Shown here piece after piece: positions 53,801 through 63,400 of a DNA stretch of 64,000 bases. Made by a program: the position numbers and the translations under genes. Under the pieces are notes generated by a model. That model saw nothing but the letters and a program-made list of their open reading frames with translations, ran no database searches and was not told the DNA's origin. The stretch comes from an uncultured Clostridia bacterium (GTDB lineage: Bacteria > Bacillota > Clostridia > Christensenellales > DTU072): contig CAMOOO010000001.1 in assembly GCA_946621465.1 (NCBI GenBank), positions 62,001-126,000 on the forward strand, given 5' to 3'. Position 1 is the first letter of the stretch, and every line of letters starts with the position of its first letter.

Positions 53801-56074
53801 ATCAGAGACGTTGAATATATGCGTGACAACGCAGATAGAGTGCTTTATCCGACCTTGACGATCAACCCCCGTCCGGTTATAGCAAGATATGAAGTGGGAG
53901 ATGCCAAAGTTACCAAGTCCTACGACGGAACAACGGACGTTATCCCCAAATCGGTTTCCAACGACAATTATAGCTTCTGCATGGTAAACGACGATCCTAA
54001 ATCGGGGCTTATCCAGGGCGACGATATTCTTTTGGACGTAAATTATAACGACAGCAGATACGCCCGTAAAAACGTGTATGAAGAGATCATCAGCCAGGAA
54101 ACGGGTGAAAACGTTTTCGTTAAAACGGACATCGTGGTAACCATTATCGCCGCAGAAAAACTATTGGGCGAACAAAGGAATAACTATAGGTTGATATTTG
54201 AAACGGACGACTCCTCGATCGTTTTGAAAGGACAAATCAACCAGGTCAAGGCAACGGTGGAATTCTATAAAGACAGCACCATGACCTCGCAGGAAAGAAC
54301 GAGGATCAGCGTTATTTATAACGGCGAGGAACAGAGTGTAACGAAGGTAGTCCACGGCGTGCCGATCAGGAACGATCAAAAGGAGATAATCGGCTACGAA
54401 GAGATAAGATACACCGAGAGATACTATTCAACGGCTACCGGATATGATAAACCCGATCCGCCGATCAACTGTTCGACCTATACTTATGAAATAACCGTTT
54501 TGAACGTCGTACTCGAGGACTATAACTATGCTCCGGAACCGAGCAATATCGAGTTACTTATTGATCTTGCGGAAGTTTCCATCCATTTTTATAGCGACGC
54601 AGTACAAACATACGGCGATATCGGACTGGGGCTTACTGCCGTTGCATACGGCGTAGGAGATTACTCACTCGATCTGGAAGTGGTTTATTTCACCTCGTTT
54701 GAGCCCAGACAGCAACTGAATGATGCCGGCGAAGTCATCGGCGAGATTTACGACGTAGATTGCTTTAAAGGAATGGTCAGTAACATCACAAAGGCAGACG
54801 CCGGCGTGTATTATGCCCGTGCCGTATATACGAGGACGACCAACTTCCGCGACAATTATGCCTACGAAGAATTTACTATTGCACCGCGTGAAGCATTGTA
54901 TTCGGCGGAGATGATGGCAGAAGAGTACCCGTATACGGGTAGTCCGATCGAGGCTGATTTCTATATCGTATACGAAGAAACGCGCATAAAACCGTCGTTG
55001 ATTCTCTTCGATTCCATAGATAGCGATGGCAACCGCACTCCCTTTAACTATAAAGTCGTAGACGGCGTAATTTCCGATATTACACAAAATTATCCCGTCA
55101 ATGCGGGTAGTTATAGTGTTCGTCCGCACGATAGGGTACTGAGTAACTTTATTATAATCAACTCGTCCTCATGGCACGATTTCAGGATCGTCCCGGTAGA
55201 CGTAACTATCTCCGTTGAGAAAACGACGATTACGGAAGGAGAAACGTATTATCCCACCTATTCTATCGTCAAATCCACAACGAAAGAGGATTTCAGCTCC
55301 TTGCTCCGGAACAAAGTCACCTTAAGGTATTACGATGCTAAAACGGGCAAACAGCTCGACGACGTTCCACATGAAGCAGGCGAATATAAGATTATTCCGA
55401 ACCAGATAGTAATGGAAAACTACAACATATACAGCACCTGGGGAAGTTTGACGATCAATAAGAAAGAAGTCGTTGTTTCCGTCGCAGGCATGGCGGTAGG
55501 GGAGACTGCGCCCGTATTTACCTTTGACGGCTCCTTCCCTGAAGACTTCCGTCCGGAAATCACAAAACTGCAAAACGTTGCCGATTCTGATGTACTTAGA
55601 CGCTTTAATTCATATAAAGAGATGCAACAGCAAAGCGATGAAGAATTTAATTTCTTCCTCTCCAGCGTCTATATGTTCAGTTTCGATAACACCTCAACCA
55701 TTCAAAACAGCACAGGATTTACCATTAAATGCGCTCATCCGGAACTTGTTGCGATGCTCAAACAGCAGTCGTCTTCAAGCGCGCAAAATTCGGCGCCCAG
55801 ATACGCATTTGCCGACGACGGGAAGTACTATGTCTGTGTATTCTATAATAATAGCGAAAAGGATATTGATATCGTCGAGGCATATATCAGCGAAAATGAT
55901 GAAATCGTCTTTGACGTCCAATCCGCCGATATCCTGGCTATCAGCGTTCTGTCCAGAACGGAACTGGAAACAACAGAAAGCGATGACCTGGGATGGCTAC
56001 TGTATTTATTTATCGGATTAGGAGTTCTGGCAATAGGTTTGTCTTTGCTTTTAGTTCTGAAAAAGAAGGGATAA
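44855..56074 (+). CDS. Giant membrane-anchored surface protein, 3739 residues, Ig/MBG-like repeats
   Basis: A single uninterrupted frame. A signal peptide (FFVITFVFLLILTAFAGLL) opens it. Residues about 184-283 are Cys-rich, with CREC, CPAC and CATC pairs (12 Cys). The middle 2500 residues are beta-rich extracellular modules with repeated F-x-x-G-x-x-Y-Y motifs. The C-terminal third contains YDG/MBG-like domains (KVTKSYDGTTDVIPK, ISVIYNGEEQSVTKV, EEYPYTGSPIEADF, YDAKTGKQLDDVPHEAGEY). A transmembrane helix (LLYLFIGLGVLAIGLSLLLVL) and KKKG end the protein, with no LPxTG. The stop overlaps the next gene by one base (TAATG). It is probably an adhesin or envelope filament; ligand unknown. Confidence 0.88.
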   Translation: MNIKNERNSKNAFFVITFVFLLILTAFAGLLHTIITDDAGEIVHADTLEATKNGITVSLSDLPELLDSTGKAMTGDPILIDLSSGSTTWVTDIASSFRLNLSYTSSEVTVSKKGYFNAADGLPTDKFGSQAYSGDDAKEKWTASDSLNIRSDNGATPIAGNHYLNSGTRFAEQASAGLVYEYYCPTHQSRKSSQILYHACRECVKSLTSISLGSNKCAATCSTVDCPNKDSIFITTNQCPACGSGLSGEEGERTCTKQGCTLNGRTFIDYFANTGVYCATCKEEIVPTKTWAAGNNNKYELYNVIEPTDIGNSDYFTLSVSSLKISGTDWTGASVKNKVIYNGTSVSLPIAGIYYISSVTFNLSARIPYYSSYTFYDVDNYSTYYDFITEADKAPFNTWMETTAVTTTATFSSSDFNGLNCTIPEESFPIVCSSHIELNGDSISSMLNNNLVNMSGYVATYEAGMSTSDNWRTRISLYKSNHDLPEGNFTYSSSTRTPFKLFAGIAGSTTIDSANLYQSVNSGRVCDYLDIVWYRDEKLTSEVLDEAIVESNTYYLGIFPKGRDSFSNNGVYYTQSLVYVTYSGSASTTVKIPSILNDPEETDEENMIMNDVYRQVFTVSRKELRLDVVNRYGLELVRSSKSYIKTYSLIPLTGYSDGDTLPSEIPYYTYQGGKYILQGTETGGEEEEYSFTPGQYHSGVAYYYQTGLDEYDEPIYEKVELSGMAINDPLTGSKAYYTYNVETDKYKQISAYVNEPIYVVDDAKMNSAEELFSVVTDITEDTWCNKMNGDASDYGLFNENAISLVGTVYPDSAPGTYNHITLSITVKDISLADNYSVALGVYSDDVWVPFTTSSTGTYLISSSGANSTYYFVHPQNGATFNIVSPPIQIKPDEEVIKSSYTYGEIFDYTELDPKALTLVGEVTFVEDDAIYGDYYSFGSPDWIIKVINDPEDAVSKNGKNVIYIIASFYTQMEFEEPIDDEQKVQMIGQDGFIEKQQESEESDFSFQGSGYYKRYADRLFPLDEGSYYLAYYVYVATEQQVSAVMPCMDSLTAVWDLAADEPTPISTDLSEEERQIRALISFSMEKPYAIDVTKIEVYYNIYEYQQKKHYDGTTTVYAPNYRLAVSTGTDKDYTVGATVPPAADPEDAFYEYNSTGDYYFITNDVTFKSEKKYYLITDFVGDRLCKLELNVSDPDIPFHQRIAKDQNNNEIVCTSVLQYDMSIYFRSLAYVGYTNAQVGVQNIVLHGEETESGELNYFYSIYVGFQEEAKKVMKSYNVTATLNLNHMPSDMPGEILPLELKVAILPDPERITDETLDDYSKAYYSRPFQSCSGVAIRVATYDTKDNATGSAQKSIMDIYKGSNYNHFSDSELLEKPYYADYYYVYYLDDSDKKHIKGYMYYSSLLEFAEENKIKFILLEVKDGFLNTAQKKEGFKWDDQEGFGEWVFPENYVSFNYNPDTGMNDDLTIDNEKDFIYWYKDSKTNAQNGVNGGEVFRIGYDTVCCGSEIEDFYIMHLDYDYKITNYVLSYYNSGAAATETYADYFFTLEITKAILTAEDIGLELRDKDASVGRFLNYNAMSHTSDIVMADDNLSYVTFYEHKELSYFYSYDSETQEFSGHYLISDTWTKAEALMKNHYEMRGWIIDTYTNGSAEPQTGLRGETILSHYIDGAFDFDFVSVNLKKGDYNKDGKFLTVVEFEHDVKDGGTEVVTIITSDIAAFKYAGKYTVQVTVPETENYRSVNGGTFEIVIETADLYVYSTVASRKYMETYDSTREIAFDDTDIVFVESEAELKTYIGYIDLSNGTIYVDEDDVPANTPTYPVYVYHDPYVPTEDNTFQAGVLYYVLSEGKYVVSVVPYGETIPATPVYYVKSTNKEDWTYDVDRHCLIYYGLQHQNGIANNPLETFGINDQYALVQNNVEEYLPIENNVRVDSADIYGKNVEDGKASVIIEISGAFKQNYRFVYPGKGDESSFLYVWAQNLDLHINYHQEAPYSGESVIPEYYITNEEGTTMVTTTIDMYIAAYYYLDESGRIRIVVNHFNEDGSAVASSRDGVFATSPADFDSADAYYYFLDHDEKIYIFDNGTKCFYYENNDFDSVAIDLCDKITFNDTYKNQCINVISGKEIYIWINEEPDASGCTEVDHVIDVYMKNTTKGGYILKVFGKPDEINGGNAHNYRESSLKVIFFDIKTLMLNIDEEQLYVVAEFNGSVYGARSDSSIKFNTFFIKDIEEEDLRTEAEWGWITIESYYYNNRFGTDIYDMSDVDKGKITYSSINDSSTGTWTLKDYSVGDLTSAGWYILFMKAVISDGTLAEILNDDAFSKDMRGNLSFNIVEVEVPCPSTQNPSQVKTNSQWECYFVVFLTRTRGSNFDFSLSAEGLSEVSKDELSLDGIYKIYSKTFDNDDSIQYGYRLTVANRDSSKGEMITVSADISFSADMSNAQSYLLSHRSYEESPLPWTDDLSEVFISERGYFYTLSNSQTYNVASETYFTKSKTYYQLQEAWNEYKGLTAETRLSMKQCNSNSNGIAFYLRFTVNSLSGEYDSNYETKTYIFAIIINKRELYVSVDTKLDPSSNNSEKYQSSKYYGQTNSSVEYKFTFKYDNYAPGDADPMALIDPSEYPVIDWNRDGAITTTSPAGYYNIYAKSGPNTIELQNYTFVYNIATEFVIIRQDPVVVFEGQMQFAGEELKPQITRYGVVPGSTLSESDYTVNLDEKMDGNLDKLDDDDWHIERIGYFTVNGLAEDDNGMFWYTLSDEGERIYTVPERGLFPEKGLLVSAIYSSNIRRAFQNKDKPTYDVGFYMYKVSFAASVNYNGLEETYFLLEVTKAPLTVYFWDSSVNGEYSIEKAELLVEPVARGAATKIYDKDQTIENYPYFEIVYNGFLGIDADNDSNYSVEKIYCYNHSYTDQDINNKGKSELESSLGLINPYYIFINEETGKELVGRYLDDYIYPVDVVIDEDGNIGSYYIMLYLTSSVGVAKNYYIRDVEYMRDNADRVLYPTLTINPRPVIARYEVGDAKVTKSYDGTTDVIPKSVSNDNYSFCMVNDDPKSGLIQGDDILLDVNYNDSRYARKNVYEEIISQETGENVFVKTDIVVTIIAAEKLLGEQRNNYRLIFETDDSSIVLKGQINQVKATVEFYKDSTMTSQERTRISVIYNGEEQSVTKVVHGVPIRNDQKEIIGYEEIRYTERYYSTATGYDKPDPPINCSTYTYEITVLNVVLEDYNYAPEPSNIELLIDLAEVSIHFYSDAVQTYGDIGLGLTAVAYGVGDYSLDLEVVYFTSFEPRQQLNDAGEVIGEIYDVDCFKGMVSNITKADAGVYYARAVYTRTTNFRDNYAYEEFTIAPREALYSAEMMAEEYPYTGSPIEADFYIVYEETRIKPSLILFDSIDSDGNRTPFNYKVVDGVISDITQNYPVNAGSYSVRPHDRVLSNFIIINSSSWHDFRIVPVDVTISVEKTTITEGETYYPTYSIVKSTTKEDFSSLLRNKVTLRYYDAKTGKQLDDVPHEAGEYKIIPNQIVMENYNIYSTWGSLTINKKEVVVSVAGMAVGETAPVFTFDGSFPEDFRPEITKLQNVADSDVLRRFNSYKEMQQQSDEEFNFFLSSVYMFSFDNTSTIQNSTGFTIKCAHPELVAMLKQQSSSSAQNSAPRYAFADDGKYYVCVFYNNSEKDIDIVEAYISENDEIVFDVQSADILAISVLSRTELETTESDDLGWLLYLFIGLGVLAIGLSLLLVLKKKG

Positions 56075-57297
56075 TGGTTACAAATATGCTCAATTCTAAA
56101 TATAAAATAGCACTTTATTTAACTTTTTTCGTAGGTTTTTTCCTGATGGGCGCGTGTGGATTTTTCACCGCTCATCAGGCGTATGCCGCGCAACAAAAAG
56201 AGTTTACTATTGAGCAAATTTCTTCCGTCGAGTACTGTGGTAAAGATTTCGTTATCGACGGTTCGTTCTGCGATACAGATGAAAACGTCGCAGGCTTAAA
56301 TAACGAGTTGTTTTCCTCGTTGCGTTTTTCCTACGACGGGGACGTCATCAATTCTATCCAACCGGGAGATGTTACCATTTTAACCAATCAGGCTATTTGC
56401 GATCCCGGGAGATACGTCTGCGCCTTTTCGGTCGAGTACGAGGAGGAGACCTACGTTGTCTCCGCGACAACATTCAATATTGACAAAAGAACGGTCGTCG
56501 TTACTACCTTCTTAAACGGAATGACAAACCTTGTCGTAGAAGAGGGCGCGGACATCGTTCTTTCGTACAACTATCAGAATGCCATACCTTCGCATACCTA
56601 TCAGGAACCGCACGACGGATATTCCGTTACGGTTATCGACAGTAAATATCTTACTTGTCCTGCGTGGACGGACGTTGACATCGTTAAGCCCATCTACCAA
56701 TGCAGCGTGTCTGCCGACCATGCCGAAAGCAAGTATTATACTTTTCAGTACAACTCTTCGTATTTGACCATCGTAGGCGCTTCTACGTCCATGTTGGAAT
56801 ATTCCTCGAACGGGCAGAAGCTCCTTGTTATGGCAGGTGACTTCAGCGTACTGAATACCGTCAATTATACCGATATCGGTATCAACCCAACAAGTAGCGA
56901 ATTTGCCATTATCAGCGCGAATGCGGACGTTTTATACAAGGACTCCGGGTTTTTCGATAAATACGAAAAAGCCGGTTGTTTTACCGTTGAAGTATTTTAT
57001 AACAACAATATCGTTTTAGAAAACGTCCCGGCTACTTTCACCGTAAAAGCCTCCGGATTGAGCGGTTCTAAGAACTATAAAATTATAGCCATGTACAATA
57101 ATGGCAGGTCGGAAATCCTCGATGCTAAATATAAAGACGGTTATATTTCCTTTTACGGCTCGGATGTCGGCACTTTTATTATCGTTTCCGAAATTGAGGG
57201 TCTGAGTATGACCCATTACGCTCTGGTAATAGCCGGCGGCGTTGCTTTTCTTATAATCATTATTCTGCTTTTTGCCGTTTTCCGCAAAAAATATTGA
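56074..57297 (+). CDS. Membrane-anchored extracytoplasmic protein, partner of the giant surface protein
   Basis: 407 residues starting at an ATG that shares one base with the upstream TAA; GAAGGG is the only ribosome-binding sequence, so translation is coupled. The signal peptide is IALYLTFFVGFFLMGACGFFTAHQAYA. The central part is beta-rich with MBG-like strands (SVEYCGKDFVIDGS, LRFSYDGDVINSIQPGDV, GRYVCAFSVEYEEETYVV). The C-terminus has a transmembrane helix (ALVIAGGVAFLIIIILLFAVF) and RKKY. It shares architecture with its neighbour at smaller scale and may assemble with it (inference). Confidence 0.8.
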   Translation: MVTNMLNSKYKIALYLTFFVGFFLMGACGFFTAHQAYAAQQKEFTIEQISSVEYCGKDFVIDGSFCDTDENVAGLNNELFSSLRFSYDGDVINSIQPGDVTILTNQAICDPGRYVCAFSVEYEEETYVVSATTFNIDKRTVVVTTFLNGMTNLVVEEGADIVLSYNYQNAIPSHTYQEPHDGYSVTVIDSKYLTCPAWTDVDIVKPIYQCSVSADHAESKYYTFQYNSSYLTIVGASTSMLEYSSNGQKLLVMAGDFSVLNTVNYTDIGINPTSSEFAIISANADVLYKDSGFFDKYEKAGCFTVEVFYNNNIVLENVPATFTVKASGLSGSKNYKIIAMYNNGRSEILDAKYKDGYISFYGSDVGTFIIVSEIEGLSMTHYALVIAGGVAFLIIIILLFAVFRKKY

Positions 57298-57333
57298 TTT
57301 GTTTTTTAGTTGTCTTAATTCTTCATTAACTCC

Positions 57334-57362
57334 TTGCCTTTCTCGCGCGTATGTGTTATTAT
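57334..57362 (+). promoter_or_regulatory. Putative promoter of the large lipoprotein gene
   Basis: TTGCCT (57334-57339), 17 bases, TATTAT (57357-57362). TATAAT-like sequences continue to about 57373, so the exact -10 is uncertain. Confidence 0.6.
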
Positions 57363-57412
57363 ATATAATATAATAGACTGGTATACGCATTGGATCGGTC
57401 TTCGGAGGAATT

Positions 57413-60400
57413 ATGAGAATAAAAAAACCGGTATTCGTTATCTTGCTTCTACTGTTGGTATTTATAATACCATTCACTTTTTTTGCGTGCGATAACAATT
57501 CCTCCGAAATGGAATCTCCCATTCAATCCATCGTTATCACCACTCTCCCGAAAACCGAATATTACGTCGGCGATGCTTTTTCCGTCGGCGAAGCCAAAAT
57601 TACCGTCTATTACGAGAACGGAAAAACGGAAACCGTTCCGCTTACTCTCAATATGCTCTCCGACTTCGATTCCAATTCTCTTGGAGAGCAGGTTCTGACT
57701 GTTTTTTATAAAAACAAGACTACTTATTTGACCGTCAACGTCAACGTCGCGCCAGTCTATTCCATTCAAGTCAATTCCATGCCCGAAAAAACCACTTACG
57801 TTATCGGTCAGGAACTGGATCTGACCGGTCTTCGTATTCTCGTAACTTACAGTAACTCCTATACGAGTGTGATCGACGTCGAAGAGGACATGGTAAAGGC
57901 CTTTTCCACCGACAACGAGGGCGAGACCCAAATGAGCATCGAATACGGTGGAAAATTCTGCAATGTTCCTTACAGCGTTGTGAAAAAGTCCGCCGATGCC
58001 GTCGAGTTTTATCCGACGGAATCTTTCCAAAACTCTTACGTTGTCGGCGATGCCTTCGATTTAACGGGCGGTTCTCTTTTTGTCCACTATAACGACAACA
58101 CATCCGAGTATCTTGATTGCGTCGAACTTTACCAAAAAGGAGAATTGACCTACATTATCGACAAAGAGTCGAATAACGTATTCACCACCAATGCTTGGGA
58201 CAGAATTATTTATTTCTACTACAACGGCGGCAGGTATCAGACCACCGTTTCCGTCACTTCTTTGTCCCCCGAAAGGATCGTCGTTATTTCCGACGTTGCC
58301 GATCAGATTCTTGACAGCGATACGCATGATTTTTCCGACGGACAAATCTACGTTCTCTATAACTCCAAACAAACGGGCTATATAGCGCGCGTAAAAGACG
58401 ATACTACGTCCGCCCGCAGAGATTACGTCAACGGCAAGTGGGATACCGCTTATTCCAATTATTTTGTTTTATCTGACGGCGTTTACGTCCAAGCGACTGC
58501 CCAGTATTCGTCCACCGCATCATATTACCACTCGGAAGAAGCCGATCATTCCTCGCAATATGAGAAGAGAAAACAATACCTCTACGTAAAGAGTGGCGCA
58601 AACTACGTTGCCGCGCCGCAGGAATACGATTCTACAATCGTTTATTATATTCCCTCTAACGTAAAAATTTACGACTTTGACGACTCTGCCAACGTCACGC
58701 TCGATTTGACCGGTTTTGACATTAACGAGATTACCGAAACGGGCGAGTACCCCATTCGCATCACCGTCGACAAGTTTTTTATCGACTATTCCGTGAAGGT
58801 AGTGTCGCCTTCACCTACCGTTCTCGAAATTTATCCTTCGGAAGAGAACGTACATAAAGACGTCGTTACCGACGCCTATTTTGTTTATCAGGATGAGGAA
58901 CTGGACATCGAAACGTGGAAATTTAAGGTCCGTATGAACAACGGAAAATATTCCGTCTTCGCCGGTTCTTATGAAACCAATGTTTCTTCCGATATGTACG
59001 TGGGTAGATTGTTCATGGTCAACCACGACGTCGGCGTCTATAATTACGAATTCAATTTCATGCCGTCCTCAACCAATACCGTGCTGAAATGTACCGTTCC
59101 GATAGAAGTCCGCGCCAAAGCAATCGTATCGGTCAACAGTGTCGATCCGACCAGATTGATTTACTCAATAGGCGATACGCTCGACCTTTCCGGAGCCAAA
59201 GTGCAACCGCTGTATATCAACGGCACGGAAGGGGATTTTATTGCGCTTACTGCAGACATGGTGTATACGGAATCGGACAATGATAGCTCAAACGTCAACT
59301 ACCGTTACAAAGACACTGCCACCGGAGAAGAAGTCATCGTTCCGCTCAAAAAAGCAGATATGACTTCTTTTACCACTTCTTCCGGTGATAAAAAGGTCTA
59401 TATATACTACGTCGATTCTTCCTATGATGCCGAATACGTCTATTGCTTCGACATAAAAGTTATCGTAAAGGCCATAGCGATTTCTCTCAGCGAAGAGAGA
59501 GAAACCAAAAGCGATTATATTCTCGGCGAAGAATTTTCTATGGAAAACTGGGAGGTCCTCTTAACCTATGCCGACCTGACCTATTCTACGGAGACCGATT
59601 TTACCGACAGTAAATGGACGATCGAGGGAGATGATTTTTCCACACTCGGACAGCACGTCGTCGTTCTGTATTACGGTGACAAAGCCGATAACGTCTCGCT
59701 GAGATATACCTGCAACGTCCATAACGAAATCGACTATCTCACCGTGAATAAAACCTTTATCGGATATACGACCGAAGGCGCAGTTTTCGACGTATCCGAA
59801 CTGGTCTTTACCGCTGTAAGAGAAAACGGCGATAGGGAATATATACCGATCAATTCGTTGATTGCGTCGGCTACCAGAGCCAACATTTATCTGCCCGGAG
59901 CGCATTCGTTCGTTCCGGCGACCTTCGTTACCGCCGACGACTGGGACTTATTCCACACCTTCTTCTACACGAAAGAGGACAACGTTTATTCCCCCGCAAC
60001 CGGTGACTATGATGACGAAACCGACTACTATGTCAGTGCCGACAACTACGTCGATCTGACGTTCACGTATGCGAGTAAATCGGTCAGCGTGTCTTCTTTG
60101 GTTGTCAGCCGCCGCATGCAAACGGTTTCCATCGCCGTTTCTCCTCAAACGGAGTATACTTTATCCGATTCCGTATGGAATCTGAACGATCTCAGCTTGC
60201 AGCTCTCATTTGACAACAATACCACCGCCATTGTGAAAAACGGTTCTTCCGGAACAGGCGTCTACTTTACCCATAACGGCAGCGGCAGATATTATTTCAC
60301 GCTGAACGGAATGGAGTATTACTTTGAGCTGCAGATGTCGGACGGTACCAAATATATGTTGTCCGACTTGAAGACCGACCTGGAAAACACCGATGACGAG

Positions 60401-63400
60401 TACGTCGGGCAGTCTCTCTTGTTTGCTGTATACGACAGTATTTATGGCAAATTCGTCACATCGATAGAATTACCGTTCTATTGCTTCTATCAGCAAATCA
60501 TTTCCGTTCATATCGAGATCGGCGACGCCACTACGGAAGTTATCGGTGGACAGCAAAAAATTACCGGCGTTGCGACCTATACCGATCCCACCATATATCT
60601 CAACGAAGGAATGACCCTTTATACCATTTCCGATAGCGAGTTTTCTTTTGTTTCCGATAGCGGTGTAAAGCGGTTCGTCTACGACAATTCCTCACCCCAG
60701 CGCGTCAGAAAGGATTACGTCGAATCCGTTTTTGTTAAGATAGTTTACGCCGATTCCACCGTCGTTTATAAGAGCCTGACGGATATGGCACATTCGGCAG
60801 GGTTCAGTATCAGCGGATATAACTACAATAAGCTCGGATCTCAAACGGTCACGATGACCTATTTGTTGAAAACTTGTTCGGTGACCGTCTATGTTCGCGC
60901 CAATCTGTCCGATTCCATTTATTTCGTCGATAAAAACGAGAATCCGATCTCGGAAGTTACCGTTATCGAAGGTATGGATATCGACCCCGGACAGATCGAC
61001 GTCGTTGTCAATCTAAAAGATGCCGACGGCGATCCTCTTGCGTTAAAACGGGTTATTGACTTTTCTGATGTCGTATGCAACTATGACAAAACGCAGAGCG
61101 TCACCTTCACCTCGCAGGCATATTTGTCCGGCGATAAGACGGGCGTACACTATGTTGTTATCGAAACGGACGCTGCCGAGCCGATCACGATAACGTATGA
61201 CGGTTGTTTCAGAAATCTGCGACTGGTTATCGAGCAAAAATCGGTAGAAGAGATCGTAATGCGTACTATGCCGCAACAAGTATATCCGGAGCTTCCGGAG
61301 AGCGATTGGGGCGACGCGGAAAAGAACGCAATTGATATCACGAACGGCACCGTTATGGTCAAATATAATAACGGCACGACGGAAGAACTTTCTTTAGAGG
61401 ACGCTCGTCTTCGTATCAACTCTCAGCAGTTCAATAGAAAGATCGTTCTTAACAGCGGCGCGCAGCAATCCCAGACGATCGTCGTTACCTTTACCGATAA
61501 AAACAATAAATTCGCCAGTACAAGCTATAACGTTATTGTTCGCGACAGAAAAAATCTGTCCATCGTAAACGCCAACGGCGATCCGTTGCCCGCACAATTG
61601 CAGTATTCCTTCCAGTACGGTACCGGCGTAGAACTCAGACCGCAATTCAACGTCTATTATTATTCCGACTTCTACATGAACACCCCCGTTTTACTGGGTG
61701 AAGGAAACAACGGTTTCTCTGTCAATTATAGCTATATCGATCCGATTACGACGTTGCCCGTACTTCGTAGCATTTGGCCTACCGAAGTAGGTACCTATAC
61801 CATGATCGTTTCTTACGACGGAGACGAAGCAAACAATTCCTTTGAGAATTCCTCGATCATCATTACGATTACGAAAAAATATATCGGTATCGACATGGAT
61901 GACCTTTCTCTTACTTTCGGACAAAAATTAATCGGTACGCAAGAAGAAGTGGACCTTTTACACGTTCTCGGTATTAATTGGGAGATGAAAGGACTGAATT
62001 ATAACACCAACTACGTCGATATCGAGGATAAGTATTCCTTCTTGGGATCGGGTAGTGCGTTTGTCGGTGAAGATACGCTGGAAAGCGTCGTTACCGTTAA
62101 ATTCAACATCTATAAAGACGGCACCTTGTACGTTCCGGCTAAATCGTCGCAGTCACCTTATTACATTATCGTCAGTTTAGACGTAGGGGAGTACGATATC
62201 ATTCCGGAATTGATTATCAAAAAGTCCAACTATACCTTCCCGGAGGATTTCTATATGGGCAAAAAATTGACGATCAACAAGATGCCCATAAAGATCACCG
62301 CTGTAAACGAAACAAAGAGATACGGCACCGAGGATCCGAAATTCAGATATAACGTCTATGACGAAAACGATAATTATTTGGGCGGTACCTACTATGAAGA
62401 AGTCACGTCATTTGAGGTAGACTCGTCTAACCGCAAAATCGTTACCAATCTGTACGAGTACGATCAGACGACGGGGATCTATTCCAATGCGGTAGCGTAT
62501 ACGGAAGGAAAGCGTTATTTCCGCCTGGTTTCCGTCCTCGACCTCGATGACATCTATCAAGACACTTCGCTTATCAGCTATCGGTTGGCAAGAAGACCCA
62601 CCGACACCAATAACGTCTCCGACTATCACGAAATATGCAGTACTACTTTTGCAGGTTATTTGGATAACTATTCTCTGCTGGATTATGTTTCCGCATCCCT
62701 TCTTATCCAGCCGGCGGAAGTCTCTATCACCGCAACGAGTTGTTCGCGCCCGTATGGTACGCAGAACATGAACATCGTCTACGGCGTTTCGGCAACATCG
62801 TCGCTCTGCAATAACAACGGTACCTATCTGGACACTTTCGAGTCCGTTTTCGGCAATTATTTCAGCAGCCAAAGCAATCTTTATTACGATACCGTAACCA
62901 AACGCATTTATGAAACGTTCCCGAGCGATATGAGTAGTTACGATTCTTTGGCCGTTCTCTATCGCAACATGGAGATAGAAGATTTCGAGACGGTACTGTA
63001 CAAAGGGGTATCCTACGTATCCGTTCCCGTTGCTCTCGATTGTGGCAGCTATACCTGCCGTATGACCGACGTCTTTTCTAACGTTGTCTCCAACTACGTC
63101 GTTACAACAGAGCCGTTTGTATTCACAGTCTATCCTATCGACGTGAGGATCAATATAGGTTCCGTCGTTATCTTCGAGGACTGTGCTATTGTGGATGGAA
63201 ACGAGGGTAAGTCCTTTATTAATTACTTTGATTATTTCGCCGGAGAAAATTCTCAAAGGGATATGGACTTTGCCTTGTCCAATATCTACGGCGACCGCCT
63301 CAACGTCAACGACTTTGTTTTCACTGTGGATAACAGAAAGACGATTGACAGCATGTTTGAGGATTATTTGCGCCGCCTTATCTTGGGCGTCGAGTATATA